The notes under the pieces: generated by a model | Told to the model about the DNA's origin: nothing | Database searches by the model: none | The model's input: the letters and a program-made list of their open reading frames with translations, nothing else | Shown: positions 1 to 9,292 of the stretch, piece by piece | Position numbering within the stretch: position 1 is the stretch's first letter | Layout of the letters: every line of letters starts with the position of its first letter | Assembly (NCBI RefSeq): GCF_009769755.1 | Contig: NZ_SDWJ01000002.1 | Location: forward strand, 558,001-622,000 | DNA length: 64,000 nucleotides | Origin: Sphingorhabdus profundilacus | Lineage (GTDB): Bacteria; Pseudomonadota; Alphaproteobacteria; Sphingomonadales; Sphingomonadaceae | Direction: 5' to 3' | Position numbers and translations under genes: made by a program

Positions 1-12
1 AACCACGCGACA

Positions 13-381
13 TCAGGCCGCTTTGTCGGCAACCAAAATCAATGGGTTTGCCTGCTCTGATTGGAACACCTTCCAGCCGTCACCCATAGCATAAGCACCG
101 AGCCCGATATCGCGCTGTGTGCCTGCAAGCACCTCATGGGCTTCTACGGTCTGGCGGCGGCATTGAACGAGTGATTGAAGCGCTTGGACGGATAAATCAA
201 ACGCAGGCTGGCAAACCGTTGCTGAGAGTTTCGCTTCCATCCTTGCGGCAGGCAATTCACAATTCAATTCTGACAATTTGATGATGGCGAGATCTATCGC
301 CTCCTCCGCTGCATGCAGCTTAGCGGCAACTCCGCGAACAACTGAAATTTTGGTTGATGTATCTGCTCGACGATTAGACAT
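13..381 (-). CDS. Hypothetical protein, 122 aa
   Basis: I do not recognise this family. The reading frame is open further upstream, but the start at 381 (MSNRRADTST) has AAAGGGA just before it, so I prefer it to the earlier ATG. The protein is mostly helical in appearance, with no membrane segment and no recognisable catalytic motif. It lies 55 bp downstream of, and on the same strand as, the LuxR-type membrane regulator, and the two may be co-transcribed. Function is unknown; existence as a gene is moderately supported by the ribosome binding site and the co-orientation. Confidence 0.5.
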   Translation of the reverse strand: MSNRRADTSTKISVVRGVAAKLHAAEEAIDLAIIKLSELNCELPAARMEAKLSATVCQPAFDLSVQALQSLVQCRRQTVEAHEVLAGTQRDIGLGAYAMGDGWKVFQSEQANPLILVADKAA

Positions 382-436
382 AAAAATCCCTTTCGGCACA
401 TATGGTGCTTCCAAAATCAGGCAACATTGCCCGTAT

Positions 437-988
437 TCAGATGCGAGAAAGGGCCTCTAGCGCGGCTATTGCTGCTCCGAAGGCTAAAAGCGAGATGGCG
501 GCTATACCGACAACTAGCAGAGCCTTCGCCCGCAGACTAAGCCATGATCGTGGCTCTTCCCCAAACAAGACCGGATTGGAAAACAGCGTTTCAATTTTTG
601 ATGCGTCCGCAAAAGAATAAGGCGCTTGAGCATCTTGCAACTTTGATTTTGCTGTACCGTAAAGCGGGTCTTTTTCACTGTCCGGCTCTCCGTCTCTACT
701 GCTCATCCCGCTAACCGGAATATACGCTGCGTCATATAATACAGGATCGCACAAATCTGGCGTCTGAGTTGGCCGTGTTTGCAAAACGTCCATATCGCAG
801 AAGCGTCGCGCTGCTTCATGCCTTGAGCTTGCGCCCATTCGTTGTGTGGCCGTTCGCAGCCGTTGATCCACGGTGTGTTTGGAAATGCCAAGCATACGGG
901 CGATTTCTTTTGAGCTGTAGTTTCGCCCGGTCAGTCTGAGGCATTCCTTGTGTATGTCCTTCAACGCGGCCAGTTCATGCTGAGTCAT
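437..988 (-). CDS. LuxR-type HTH regulator with a C-terminal membrane anchor
   Basis: The N-terminal 70 residues form a LuxR/GerE-type helix-turn-helix (LTGRNYSSKEIARMLGIS, then HTVDQRL). A variable linker follows, and a single hydrophobic helix lies near the C-terminus (AKALLVVGIAAISLLAFGAA), so the protein is probably a membrane-tethered DNA-binding regulator. No receiver or autoinducer domain is visible. The start at 988 (MTQHELAALK) is preceded by GGAGGG at a suitable distance; the frame is open further upstream, and a GTG six bases earlier is also possible. From its position it probably controls transfer or maintenance genes, which is inference. It reads away from the ArdC gene across an 0.8 kb gap. 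Confidence 0.7.
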   Translation of the reverse strand: MTQHELAALKDIHKECLRLTGRNYSSKEIARMLGISKHTVDQRLRTATQRMGASSRHEAARRFCDMDVLQTRPTQTPDLCDPVLYDAAYIPVSGMSSRDGEPDSEKDPLYGTAKSKLQDAQAPYSFADASKIETLFSNPVLFGEEPRSWLSLRAKALLVVGIAAISLLAFGAAIAALEALSRI

Positions 989-1826
989 TTTCACAAACCC
1001 TCCAAATTTTACATTTGAGATGTGTGCCACAAGCGACTATTTTTGCAATAACACTTTGTACCTTTTGGACTCCAAAGACTGCGGCGAATCGGGACAGTTC
1101 CGGCTTTTCAATCCAGACCAGTACGACACGGCCTACCGCGGCTTCTCCACCGGAGAGAAGCAGCCGCGCAACGCAAAGTTGCGCCGATCTCTTCACTACT
1201 GACCGGCCCCATTTTTCGTCCAGTCAAGCACAACGGAGAGGCCGAGCGTTCGGAAAAGCATTCCATTAAGTCGGAACCGCTGCACAGTCTCTGGCTACCC
1301 CTCGGAGCGGGGGTTCGTCCCCGCGATGCTCCTAAAATGAGCGGGACTGATGACGCACTCGTTCCCGCGCGCCTGCGGCGTGCTCCTTAGGGTGCGGCCT
1401 TTGACGAAAAGGGCCCCGCAGGCACACCGAACCGGCAGAAATTGTCCAATGTGCAGGCGCTGAAAGCCGACAAGTCCCGCCTTTCCGCCTGCTTTGGTCA
1501 GACCAGCGACATCTGCCTCCTTTCAGGGTGCAGGTTTTTTGCTTTGGCCAACTCGCTGGTCGCTCGCACCCATTGCGGCATGACCGGGGATCTGCGGACG
1601 GCGCCCGTGCGCCGGCGTTGTTTGTGCCGGCTCCGGCGAGACGGGGTGAGCGGCGCTCCCGTCTAGGGTCAAACTGCCCCGGCTCACAACCCCTGCCGGG
1701 GTCTTCCTCTTCGTTGCAGCCCTCCGGGTGTGCCCGGCACAGTCCGCCCCTCTCTGGTCGCTTCTTGCCGCCCACCCCGCCTCTCCGGGGCCGGTTGCGG
1801 CGGATTTTGGGTGTGTGGAGGCGGTG
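989..1826. other. 838-bp gap without a supported gene
   Basis: Divergent region between the LuxR-type regulator and the ArdC-like gene. Short frames exist but have no ribosome binding site and no recognisable product. Two small perfect hairpins are present: GCTTCTC/GAGAAGC (1141-1161, 7-nt loop) and GCGGGG/CCCCGC around a TTCG loop (1307-1324). The region must hold the promoters of both flanking genes, and its size and structure would suit a replication or transfer control site, but I see no iterons or a convincing nick motif. Confidence 0.4.
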
Positions 1827-2819
1827 ATGGCAGTTGGCAAAAGCAAACGGCAAGAGGACGGCAAGCGTCGCAGGACGGCGCTTCGCGCCGTTCGCGGCGG
1901 TGAAGCGTCGCGTGTCTCGCTTTACGACGAGGTGACCGCCAAGATCATTGCGCAGCTGGAAACAGGGATTTTTCCTTGGGCGCAGCCGTGGAGTTCGAAC
2001 GCAGCCGTGCCGGGTCTACCGCGCAACGCGATTTCGGGGCGGGCCTATTCGGGTATTAATGTGCTTGTCTTATGGGGTGCAGTCATTGACGGCGCCTATC
2101 CATCGCAGGACTGGCTGACCTTCAGACAGGCGCTTGCCGCAGGCGGATGCGTTCGCAAAGGTGAGCGCGGGCAGACGATCTTTTATGCCGACTGCTTTAA
2201 GCCCGATGAGGGGCACGAGCAGGGCAACAATGCACAGGGTTGCGGCACAAAGGGCGAAGGCGAGAGGCGTTCGGTTCCCTTCCTCAAACGCTTCACGGTG
2301 TTCAACGCAGCACAATGCGACGGCTTGCCGACACGACTGACCGCCAACCCGACGCCGCTACCGGAGCGCGAACTGAATGATGCCGCCGAGGCCTTGATGG
2401 TGGCGACGGGCGCAGATTTCAGGATAGGCGGCGCTCAAGCTTTCTATGACGTCCGGAACGATTATGTGCAGGTGCCGCCGCAACCGGCATTCACGGCACA
2501 GATCGATTATTACCGCACCGCATTGCACGAACTCGGCCACTGGACTGGCCATGCTTCGCGGCTTGGCCGCGACCAGTCGGGGCGGTTTGCAAGCGCGCTT
2601 TATGCCCGCGAGGAACTGTGTGCCGAACTGGCGTCTGCCTTTTTGTGCGCGGCGCTTGGCATCCAGCCCACCGTTCGTCATGCCGATTATCTGGGGTCTT
2701 GGCTGGAGCTCTTGCGCGGCGACGCCCGTGCGATTTTCAAGGCCGCAAGCCAAGCCGGCAAAGCGGCTGACTTTCTCTTGGCCTACACCGAGCACGCCCA
2801 GATCGAGGCAGCGGCATGA
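1827..2819 (+). CDS. ardC: ArdC-like antirestriction protein / zincin-domain ssDNA-binding protein
   Basis: A 330-aa protein with the two-part ArdC layout. The N-terminal DUF1738-type single-strand DNA-binding domain (about residues 30-165) contains the family signature FPWAQPW and SGINVLVLW. The C-terminal zincin-like domain has HELGH at residues 234-238, a further His at 242 and REELCAELASAF as the third-ligand region. ArdC-type proteins ride on conjugative elements and protect incoming single-stranded DNA from host restriction. The start at 1827 has GGAGGCG directly upstream; the open frame extends back to 1728 without a better site. The next small gene begins in an ATGA overlap, implying coupling. 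Confidence 0.88.
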   Translation: MAVGKSKRQEDGKRRRTALRAVRGGEASRVSLYDEVTAKIIAQLETGIFPWAQPWSSNAAVPGLPRNAISGRAYSGINVLVLWGAVIDGAYPSQDWLTFRQALAAGGCVRKGERGQTIFYADCFKPDEGHEQGNNAQGCGTKGEGERRSVPFLKRFTVFNAAQCDGLPTRLTANPTPLPERELNDAAEALMVATGADFRIGGAQAFYDVRNDYVQVPPQPAFTAQIDYYRTALHELGHWTGHASRLGRDQSGRFASALYAREELCAELASAFLCAALGIQPTVRHADYLGSWLELLRGDARAIFKAASQAGKAADFLLAYTEHAQIEAAA

Positions 2820-3022
2820 GCAGGCCAGCAGCTCCCGTCGAACTCGAATCCGAGATCACGCCCATCGGTGTCCAGACCTTGGTCACCGGCGTTGCGCCGA
2901 TCACGCCAGCACAGCGGCTGGCCATTCTAGCCGAAGCGCCATTGCAGCCGCGCCGACCGCAGCGCCCAGCCGATCACGGGCTGTTCGATACGAACGCGCG
3001 GCTCCAGATCGAGATGTTTTGA
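2816..3022 (+). CDS. Small hypothetical protein, 68 aa
   Basis: It starts in an ATGA overlap with the ArdC-like gene and ends 141 bp before the ParB-like gene, so it probably belongs to that operon. The sequence is proline- and leucine-rich (ITPAQRLAILAEAP) with no membrane segment and no known domain. The tight overlap is the main evidence that it is real. Confidence 0.5.
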   Translation: MSRPAAPVELESEITPIGVQTLVTGVAPITPAQRLAILAEAPLQPRRPQRPADHGLFDTNARLQIEMF

Positions 3023-3163
3023 TGAGGTTCGCCGTTCCTTCTTCTCCCCTGAAGGACGGCAACCCCGCGCCGCGACAATCGCGGAACGGGCAACCGGCCC
3101 CGCCCTCAATGCCCACCCAAGATGCCCCGAGGGCGGGGCCACCCAAGCCAAGGAGTAAGTGAC

Positions 3164-5029
3164 ATGCAAATAGACCAAATCCCGCTCGACCGGCTATCGG
3201 TTTCCAAAGCCAATATGAGGGCTGGCAAAAAGCTGCCCGATGTGAGCGACATATTGCCTTCCATCATCAAACGCGGCGTGATTGCGCCATTGTTCGTGCG
3301 GAAAAATTGTCAGGACGGCCACTACGAGATCGTCGCTGGCAAAAGACGTTTTTATGCCAGCCTTGAAGCAGCCAAGCAGGGCAAAGAAGCCCTCACCCTG
3401 CCCTGCATATCTGTTGGCGAAGGCGATGATGCCGAGGCGCTCGAAATCTCGATGATCGAGAATATGCTGCGCCAGAACCCCGATGCGGTGACGCAGTGGG
3501 AAAGCTACACACGGCTCGTGAAGGAAGGCCGAAGCGTCGAGGATATCGCCGCAACCTTCGCGCTTACCGAATTGCAGGTGAAGCGCATCTTGGCGCTCGG
3601 CAATCTGTTGCCGCGCATCCGCGAGGCTTACCGCGCCGAGGAAATCGATGCAGCGACGGTGAAGCATCTGACTCTGGCAACCAAGGCCCAGCAGAAAGCG
3701 TGGCTAGCCTTGTTCGAGGATGCCGACAGCTATGCCCCGCGTGGCAACCAGTTGAAGGCATGGCTGTTCGGCGGCGCGTCGATCTCGGTCGGCGTCGCTT
3801 TGTTCGATGTGGGCGCATTCGGTGGCCAGATCGTCCAGAACCTGTTCGAGGAAGATGGCTATTTTGCTGATGCCGATGCTTTCTGGGCGGCGCAAACCGC
3901 CGAGATTGAGGTCCGCAAAGCCGCCTACCTTGCCGAAGGCTGGAGCGATGTTCAGATCATGCCCCCGCACGAGCATTTTGCGTCTTGGGAATATGAAAAA
4001 ACCCCCAAGCGCAGAGGCGGACGCATATATATCCAGTGCCGCGATAACGGCGAGGTGGTCTTCCACGAAGGCTATGTCACGCGCAAGGAGGCCGAGAGAG
4101 TCGGTAAAGACGACAGCGGTGGCGTTGCAGATGCGGCAAAAGCGGCGCGCCCCGAACTAACTTCCGCGCTGAACCAATATGTCGACCTCCATCGCCACGC
4201 AGCGGTGCGGACGGAACTGGCGGCGCGTCCCCATGTTGCGCTCTGCGTGATGGTCGCCCATGCCATCTGCGGTTCGCCTCTATGGAGCGTAAGCGTGCAA
4301 GAACAGCGCACGCGCAATGACTCGATTAACGAAAGCATCGAAACCTGCACCGCCGAAACCCGCTTCGACGAGCGCCGCCGTGCGGTGCTGAATGTTTTGG
4401 GGTTCGACGCCGAACAGCCGAGTGTGACGGCGCAAGGCTATGGCGACCGCAGCCTGCTACCGTTGGTAACGCGGTTGCTCGGCCTGCCCGAAACCACTGT
4501 GCTCGACATATTGGCTGTGGTCATGGCCGAAACTCTCGCCAGCGGCAGCGAATTGATCGAAACGCTCGGGATCACGCTCGGTGTGCCCATGACCGACTAC
4601 TGGCAGGCCGATCAGGCGTTTTACGACCTGTTGCGCGACAAGGAGGTGGCAACTGCCGTTCTCGCGGAGGTCGGCGGAAGCCCAGTCGCAGAGGCCAATG
4701 CCAAGGAAAAGGGCAAGGTAATCAAAGGCGTCATCGCTGATTGCCTGACCGGCGATAATGGCCGCGCGAAGGTGGAAGGATGGGTGCCGCGCTGGATGGC
4801 CTTTCCGCCTGCGGCATATACGACACGCGGCGGTGTTGCGACGGTGTCGGCTGCCCATCGGGCAGCGTGGATGGTCGAAAGCCAAGCGCCGGTCGAACCC
4901 GACCCGAATATACCGGACGTGGCGGACAAAGCGCAGACCGGAGCCGATGCCCGAGGCGAAGCGGAAACCAAAGACGAAAGCGACGCTGCCCAAAGCGCAG
5001 AAGCCGAGGAAGAACGGCTTGCTGCATGA
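3164..5029 (+). CDS. ParB/RepB/Spo0J-like nuclease-domain protein
   Basis: A 621-aa protein. The first 100 residues match a ParB N-terminal domain (IPLDRLSVSKANMR; then YEIVAGKRRFYASLEAAKQG, the ParB 'GERR'-type box as GKRR). An HTH-like segment follows (VEDIAATFALTELQVKRILAL). The long C-terminal half is seen in ParB-like proteins of alphaproteobacterial plasmids and is not the chromosomal type. The ATG at 3164 has AAGGAG 8 bases upstream. No parA lies next to it, nor near repA, so whether this protein partitions DNA or has a regulatory or nuclease role is open. The C-terminus is acidic (EAETKDESD). Confidence 0.8.
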   Translation: MQIDQIPLDRLSVSKANMRAGKKLPDVSDILPSIIKRGVIAPLFVRKNCQDGHYEIVAGKRRFYASLEAAKQGKEALTLPCISVGEGDDAEALEISMIENMLRQNPDAVTQWESYTRLVKEGRSVEDIAATFALTELQVKRILALGNLLPRIREAYRAEEIDAATVKHLTLATKAQQKAWLALFEDADSYAPRGNQLKAWLFGGASISVGVALFDVGAFGGQIVQNLFEEDGYFADADAFWAAQTAEIEVRKAAYLAEGWSDVQIMPPHEHFASWEYEKTPKRRGGRIYIQCRDNGEVVFHEGYVTRKEAERVGKDDSGGVADAAKAARPELTSALNQYVDLHRHAAVRTELAARPHVALCVMVAHAICGSPLWSVSVQEQRTRNDSINESIETCTAETRFDERRRAVLNVLGFDAEQPSVTAQGYGDRSLLPLVTRLLGLPETTVLDILAVVMAETLASGSELIETLGITLGVPMTDYWQADQAFYDLLRDKEVATAVLAEVGGSPVAEANAKEKGKVIKGVIADCLTGDNGRAKVEGWVPRWMAFPPAAYTTRGGVATVSAAHRAAWMVESQAPVEPDPNIPDVADKAQTGADARGEAETKDESDAAQSAEAEEERLAA

Positions 5030-5273
5030 GCAAGTTCGTCCAGGCGGCGGACAACCGCCGCCTGCCTTTCGTTTAACACAGGCCGGAGACAGAATATGTC
5101 CGACCGCATATCAGCGCTGGTCGGGAGCCTGTTCCGGCAGCTTCGGAGCCGAACGCATCGTCTTTGACGGCAAAACCGGTCCGCTGAATTTCGCGGTCGA
5201 TGACGACGACCGGCTCGGGCTGCATGTCGAGACCATCGGGCGGCTCGGTTCGATGGGCGCGGTCCGGCGCTAA
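5026..5273 (+). pseudogene. Possible small-gene remnants after the ParB-like gene
   Basis: An ATGA overlap at the end of the ParB-like gene opens a 16-residue frame (MSKFVQAADNRRLPFV) that stops at 5076. Next, an ATG at 5096 opens a 23-residue frame, while the neighbouring frame carries a protein-like stretch (AERIVFDGKTGPLNFAVDDD, then HVETIGRLGSMGAVRR) that ends at 5273 but has no start of its own. This pattern suits a small frame-shifted gene, though none of it is recognised as a family. Confidence 0.25.
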
Positions 5274-5398
5274 GTCGCCAAAGCCGAGATTGAAATTCCG
5301 GTGCTCGTGGTCCGCGTCGGCCTAAACCTGTGCGGGTGCGCCGTACGGCATCAGGATTCATTGGGAACAGTTGAAAACGCTGTGACGGCGACGGAAAA

Positions 5399-5421
5399 TG
5401 CCAACATGCCAAGTGTTGGCA
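5399..5421. repeat. Perfect 8-bp inverted repeat before the membrane-protein gene
   Basis: TGCCAACA at 5399-5406 and TGTTGGCA at 5414-5421 form a perfect inverted repeat around a 7-nt spacer, and the spacer itself repeats TGCCAA. It ends 12 bp before the ATG of the membrane-protein gene at 5434, so it could be an operator or an mRNA hairpin covering the ribosome binding site region. Confidence 0.6.
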
Positions 5422-5433
5422 CAAAGGACGCCC

Positions 5434-5871
5434 ATGTTATTGATTTCTGGATTCCTGCTTGTCGTCTGCGCCTATATTGCAGGCACATTGCTCTGGTCGC
5501 TTGCGGTCCATGCCCTGCCGTTATGGTGCGGCGGCCTTGCTGGGCTGTCGGTCTGCTCTGCTGGCGGCGGACTGCTAGCCGCACTGATGGCAGCGTTGGC
5601 GGCAGCAACCGCAACGATCATCGCCGGCCAATTGCTGAACGGGTTTCTGCGTTCGCCGCTGCTGCGCGCCTGTGTCGGGCTTGCGTTCGCGATGCCCGCC
5701 GCGATCGCGGGATATCATTCAGCTTTTGGGTTCGCGACCGCGTTTGGCATCGGGGAAGGCTCAAAAGTCATGATCGCAATGAGCGCGTCTTTGTATACCG
5801 CGCTTGCTGCATGGCGCGGAACATTACATCCACGCGTCCGACCCCGAGCGGCAGCACCGGAATGGAGATAA
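5434..5871 (+). CDS. Small integral membrane protein, 145 aa
   Basis: Four hydrophobic stretches can be seen (residues about 1-20, 25-45, 48-68 and 85-125), rich in Ala, Gly and Leu, with a basic C-terminal tail (HPRVRPRAAAPEWR). No enzymatic motif is visible. I chose the ATG at 5434 because AAAGGA lies 7 bases upstream and the first membrane segment then starts at residue 2; the open frame begins at 5398. It follows the ParB-like gene on the same strand. Function is unknown; membrane proteins of this kind are common among backbone genes of sphingomonad conjugative elements. Confidence 0.6.
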   Translation: MLLISGFLLVVCAYIAGTLLWSLAVHALPLWCGGLAGLSVCSAGGGLLAALMAALAAATATIIAGQLLNGFLRSPLLRACVGLAFAMPAAIAGYHSAFGFATAFGIGEGSKVMIAMSASLYTALAAWRGTLHPRVRPRAAAPEWR

Positions 5872-6499
5872 ACTTCGGCAACTGGCCAATGAGGCGCAGC
5901 TGCTGCCCATGTCCAATTGATACTATCTTACCGCGATGTTCGGTTTTGAAGAGGGTCCGTGACACAAACCCCAAGTTCGGCCCTGGGATGGCCGTGGTCT
6001 TCATTCGACAAGCAAGGCTTTGGCGCGTGCAAATGTCCATCTGTCCGGCGATCGCCGACTGCTCTGTAATTACCATTGGCCCTCGGGAGCTGGAGGCAGA
6101 CTTTCAAGTTGCCGAACATCGTGTCCCGACAAAGCCATCTTACGTCGCCCTTGCGTGATGAACGTTCCACTTTTGCCAAACTGCCATATCCCTGCTGCCA
6201 TGCGCTGTGCCAATCACAGCCTCGTCGACGGTCTGGCTGGCAGCAGACGGGCTTTGCCCTCGCGTGCCCGCCGCAACCGCAGCCGGGCACCTATTTTCCG
6301 CCGCGCGTAAACGCGCTTTGCATCGCGAAACAAAATAGCCGCCGTCTGCGGTCCTGCGTTTTACTCCGGCCCTAAGACCCACCCCACTCGGCGAGCCGAG
6401 CGGGGACCCCGGGGGGTGCGCCGGTCCCGCGCCGCTGCCTGTCACCAGCCATCGAGGCCGCGATTGGCGCAGCGCTCGAAACATTGAAAGGAAGTTATC
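5872..6499. other. 628-bp gap with a GC-rich hairpin
   Basis: No convincing gene is seen on either strand. At 6382-6405 a strong hairpin (CCCC, one mismatch, CTCGG, loop CGAG, CCGAG, GGGG) lies about 95 bp before the DUF736 gene, followed by a further GGGGACCCC run. This may be a terminator of the upstream unit or a leader structure of the DUF736 mRNA. Confidence 0.35.
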
Positions 6500-6823
6500 A
6501 TGGCTAATATCGGTACATTCACAAAGACCAGCGACGGTTATAAAGGCGAAATCGTTACGATGAGCGTTCAGCAGAAGAATGTCCGCATCGTTGCCGAACC
6601 CGACGGCGCAAATGAAAATGCTCCAAGCCACCGGGTGTTCGTCGGTCGTGCGGAAATCGGCGCAGGCTGGCCCAAGCGCTCGAATGAAGGACGCGACTAT
6701 CTCTCGGTCAAGCTGGACGATCCGAGCTTCACGGCTCCAATCTACGCCAACCTGTTCGACGACGAAGACGGCAAGACCTTCAACCTCATCTGGTCTCGCG
6801 CCCGCGTCGCGAACGGCGACTGA
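6500..6823 (+). CDS. DUF736 family protein (copy 1)
   Basis: A 107-aa protein with the DUF736 pattern: IGTFTKTSDGYKGEI at the N-terminus, EIGAGWPKRSNEGRDYLSVK in the middle and PIYANLFDDE before the C-terminus. DUF736 proteins are small, single-domain and typical of conjugative elements of alphaproteobacteria; their biochemical role is unknown. GAAAGGAAG precedes the ATG. A second, more diverged DUF736 gene lies at 12084 in the transfer operon. This copy stands alone, with a hairpin terminator 15 bp behind it. Confidence 0.88.
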   Translation: MANIGTFTKTSDGYKGEIVTMSVQQKNVRIVAEPDGANENAPSHRVFVGRAEIGAGWPKRSNEGRDYLSVKLDDPSFTAPIYANLFDDEDGKTFNLIWSRARVANGD

Positions 6824-6838
6824 TCGCCAACCATTTCA

Positions 6839-6863
6839 CCCCGTCCGGCTTTGCCGGACGGGG
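6839..6863 (+). terminator. Strong hairpin terminator after DUF736
   Basis: CCCCGTCCGGC and GCCGGACGGGG form a perfect 11-bp stem with a TTT loop, starting 15 bp after the DUF736 stop codon. The sequence after it (TTCGTCT) is only weakly T-rich, so termination may be partial, but its position and stability fit an intrinsic terminator. Confidence 0.75.
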
Positions 6864-7012
6864 TTCGTCTGCAGCCGTCGGTCGATGTACGTTGAAAATT
6901 GTCAGCCGCAACGCCGGTACCGAAAGGATAAGGTAGCCGGTTGAGTCCAGTTTTTATTTTTGCACCGCGGCTGCCTTGAGTAGCTATACATCCTTCTATA
7001 ACAAACCGGATA

Positions 7013-9292
7013 GTGACCCAAAATATTGCTCCTACCATTCTGATCGCTAACCGAACCGAAAAGCTGCACTTTCTGGTTGAGGAACTCGCGCTCTCAGCCC
7101 AGTTAACAAGCTATGCTACAGATTCCGACATGGCGCGGATGCTCGCTCGCCATGTAGCCATTCGCATTCCAGAATTCATCTGCCACCTGCGACAGCTGCG
7201 CAACTGTTTGCCCCTTTCCCCGGCCAGCTTGAAACTAAAAGACACTTTGAACACGTTCGCAGACGAGTTCGATGCGCATATCGCCATCGTACGAAATAAG
7301 TTGGCCGCTCATGTTCAGGATATCGACCTTGTTGCACGCACTGAATTATGGGCTTCAATCGATGCTTCAATGGTCGATTATTTCGTCGACGGCGCCTATG
7401 AGCTTTGGGATAGCTTGGGCACATTAAATGCACCCGGTCATCAACCTTTCGCGAGTCCCGCAGCGCTGGCCGATCCAAGCGTCGCCTCGGCCCTCAACGT
7501 ACTTGCGAAAGAGGTAGCCATACCCGTTACATTTGGAACGGACGCCTTGGCGTTTGCGCGGACGAATTCCTCCGTGCTGTTCAACGACACGCTGGTTCAT
7601 CAACGCGCCGGTCAATTAGCGCTACTGCGTCGCTGGGTACGCTCGGAGCGCAAACTCCTCTCATTGTTTAAGCAATATGCGCCAATTGGGCGCATATTGA
7701 AGGCACGGTTGCTTACCGATATCGTAAGCTTTCACGATTGTCTGATCACCCGGCCAGTACAAGCCGGCGCGCCGCAGGAAATGGATGGTCTCGATGCCTT
7801 GATTGCCGCTGCAGGCACGAACCCTGTGGCCATTCAGCTATTTGCCACTTCTAATCGCGATGACACGACGATCGATCCTATCCGGCACTTACGTAATCGC
7901 ATTGGCGGACATCTCGAAATTGACGCTGCAGTTTCGCTCTGCACGCTTATCGCCGAATTGGACGGGTTCGAATTGGCTCAGGCAATTCGCCATTATGCGC
8001 GACTTGAAGCGACCTTTATCGAGACTTGCCAACAGGTCCATTTCTTAACCACCCATCTGATGGACGGTCAGGAAGTCAGAGGCACGCTCTTGAAAAGAGG
8101 AACTGTGTCACCATTCGATCCGTCGCGCCCCGACATCATCGCCGGTCCGTCGCCGCGACCGACTTATTCGGCCACGGAGATGCAGGGCGAGCTGGAGCGC
8201 TGGGAAGATGGAACCGGTCTCTTTGCGGCAAAAGCGCTCGACTATTTTCGCGACGCCTTTTCGCACGCCCCTTTGGCGGAAACGCGCATTTGCACAGAGC
8301 ACTTGGGGTCGAGCAAACATTTCCATCATTTGGAAATCAGAACATCGCATATGTTCATCCGCGATGCGCTGACAAGTTGCGGTGTCGAGGAAGAGGAAGG
8401 CCTGCTTACCCTCATTTCCTACTGCCCTGGCTTTCCTGCTGAACTCACCGAAGTAATGACCGATTATCATCTGACGAGCGGAAGGCCCGCTTCTCCTGCG
8501 CTGCTGGAATCGTTAGGGAGGCTCGCGCCATGGTGGCATGAAGCTGCACGCACGATAGTAAAGGACGTCATCGGCGCGCAAACCGGCGCCCAGAGCCTTC
8601 TCGCACGCGCCGTGCTGCTGCGAATCTATTTGCGCCAAGAAGGCCCAAAACGAATGAATCGACAACCGAGCCACCCTGAATGGCCGGAAGTGAAAGCACT
8701 TATTCTAAATGACATCTCTGCTCCAGATGACCTTGCGGCATTAATCGTGCTGGCCAGCGCATTTATCGGCAAGGACACGGGCAGTTTTGTGCAAAAGTTC
8801 AAATCTGAATATCAAGAACTTGTGGACGCAGTGCTCGACACCGCACGGGAACGGCTTGCAGGTACGCTCGACCCGTCTCGTGACGCGAACCTGTGTCATT
8901 TGCTCATTAGTGGCCAATTCGCGCAGGCAGTGCAGTGCATTATTACTACCGGTCCAAAGGGCCATGCCGCGGCTAGCAAGAATCTTCTGCTCCATGCATT
9001 CGGTCATGGGCTGATTGAGACTGGACGTTCGGCCGCAGAAGGCCCCGCAGTCGCAGAATTGCTGCTGGCGCTTGATGCAAGAGAGGCATCGCTTGGCGTG
9101 CTCGAGAGTCTCTGCAAGCGCGAACCAGGCAATGTCGAATATCCACTGCGTCTGGTCGAGATCGTCGTCGCAATCAACGGCATGGCCGAATATGCACGCA
9201 TTAAGATCCAGCATATCCGTGAGCAATTTAACCTTGAGGCTGCGTCCGAAGAACGTCTCAATGCAGCCGAACGAAAACTGGATGCGCCCTAA
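7013..9292 (+). CDS. 759-aa protein of unknown family with two HEPN-like motifs
   Basis: I do not recognise the family. Two similar motifs stand out: VRNKLAAHVQDID (R94, H100) and LRNRIGGHLEID (R294, H300). Both fit the R-N-x4-H form of the HEPN ribonuclease signature (general form R-x4-6-H) and lie exactly 200 residues apart, which suggests two HEPN-like domains in tandem. The C-terminal half looks all-helical and TPR-like, without membrane segments. The start is a GTG at 7013 with only a weak Shine-Dalgarno sequence; an in-frame ATG lies at residue 40. The gene stands alone between the DUF736 terminator and the HTH-repA operon, a typical place for cargo. A role in RNA-cleaving defence is inference. 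Confidence 0.65.
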   Translation: MTQNIAPTILIANRTEKLHFLVEELALSAQLTSYATDSDMARMLARHVAIRIPEFICHLRQLRNCLPLSPASLKLKDTLNTFADEFDAHIAIVRNKLAAHVQDIDLVARTELWASIDASMVDYFVDGAYELWDSLGTLNAPGHQPFASPAALADPSVASALNVLAKEVAIPVTFGTDALAFARTNSSVLFNDTLVHQRAGQLALLRRWVRSERKLLSLFKQYAPIGRILKARLLTDIVSFHDCLITRPVQAGAPQEMDGLDALIAAAGTNPVAIQLFATSNRDDTTIDPIRHLRNRIGGHLEIDAAVSLCTLIAELDGFELAQAIRHYARLEATFIETCQQVHFLTTHLMDGQEVRGTLLKRGTVSPFDPSRPDIIAGPSPRPTYSATEMQGELERWEDGTGLFAAKALDYFRDAFSHAPLAETRICTEHLGSSKHFHHLEIRTSHMFIRDALTSCGVEEEEGLLTLISYCPGFPAELTEVMTDYHLTSGRPASPALLESLGRLAPWWHEAARTIVKDVIGAQTGAQSLLARAVLLRIYLRQEGPKRMNRQPSHPEWPEVKALILNDISAPDDLAALIVLASAFIGKDTGSFVQKFKSEYQELVDAVLDTARERLAGTLDPSRDANLCHLLISGQFAQAVQCIITTGPKGHAAASKNLLLHAFGHGLIETGRSAAEGPAVAELLLALDAREASLGVLESLCKREPGNVEYPLRLVEIVVAINGMAEYARIKIQHIREQFNLEAASEERLNAAERKLDAP

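Noticed and set aside
1020-1202. 60-codon frame in the gap before the ArdC-like gene
   Set aside because: No ribosome binding site or known domain; probably chance.
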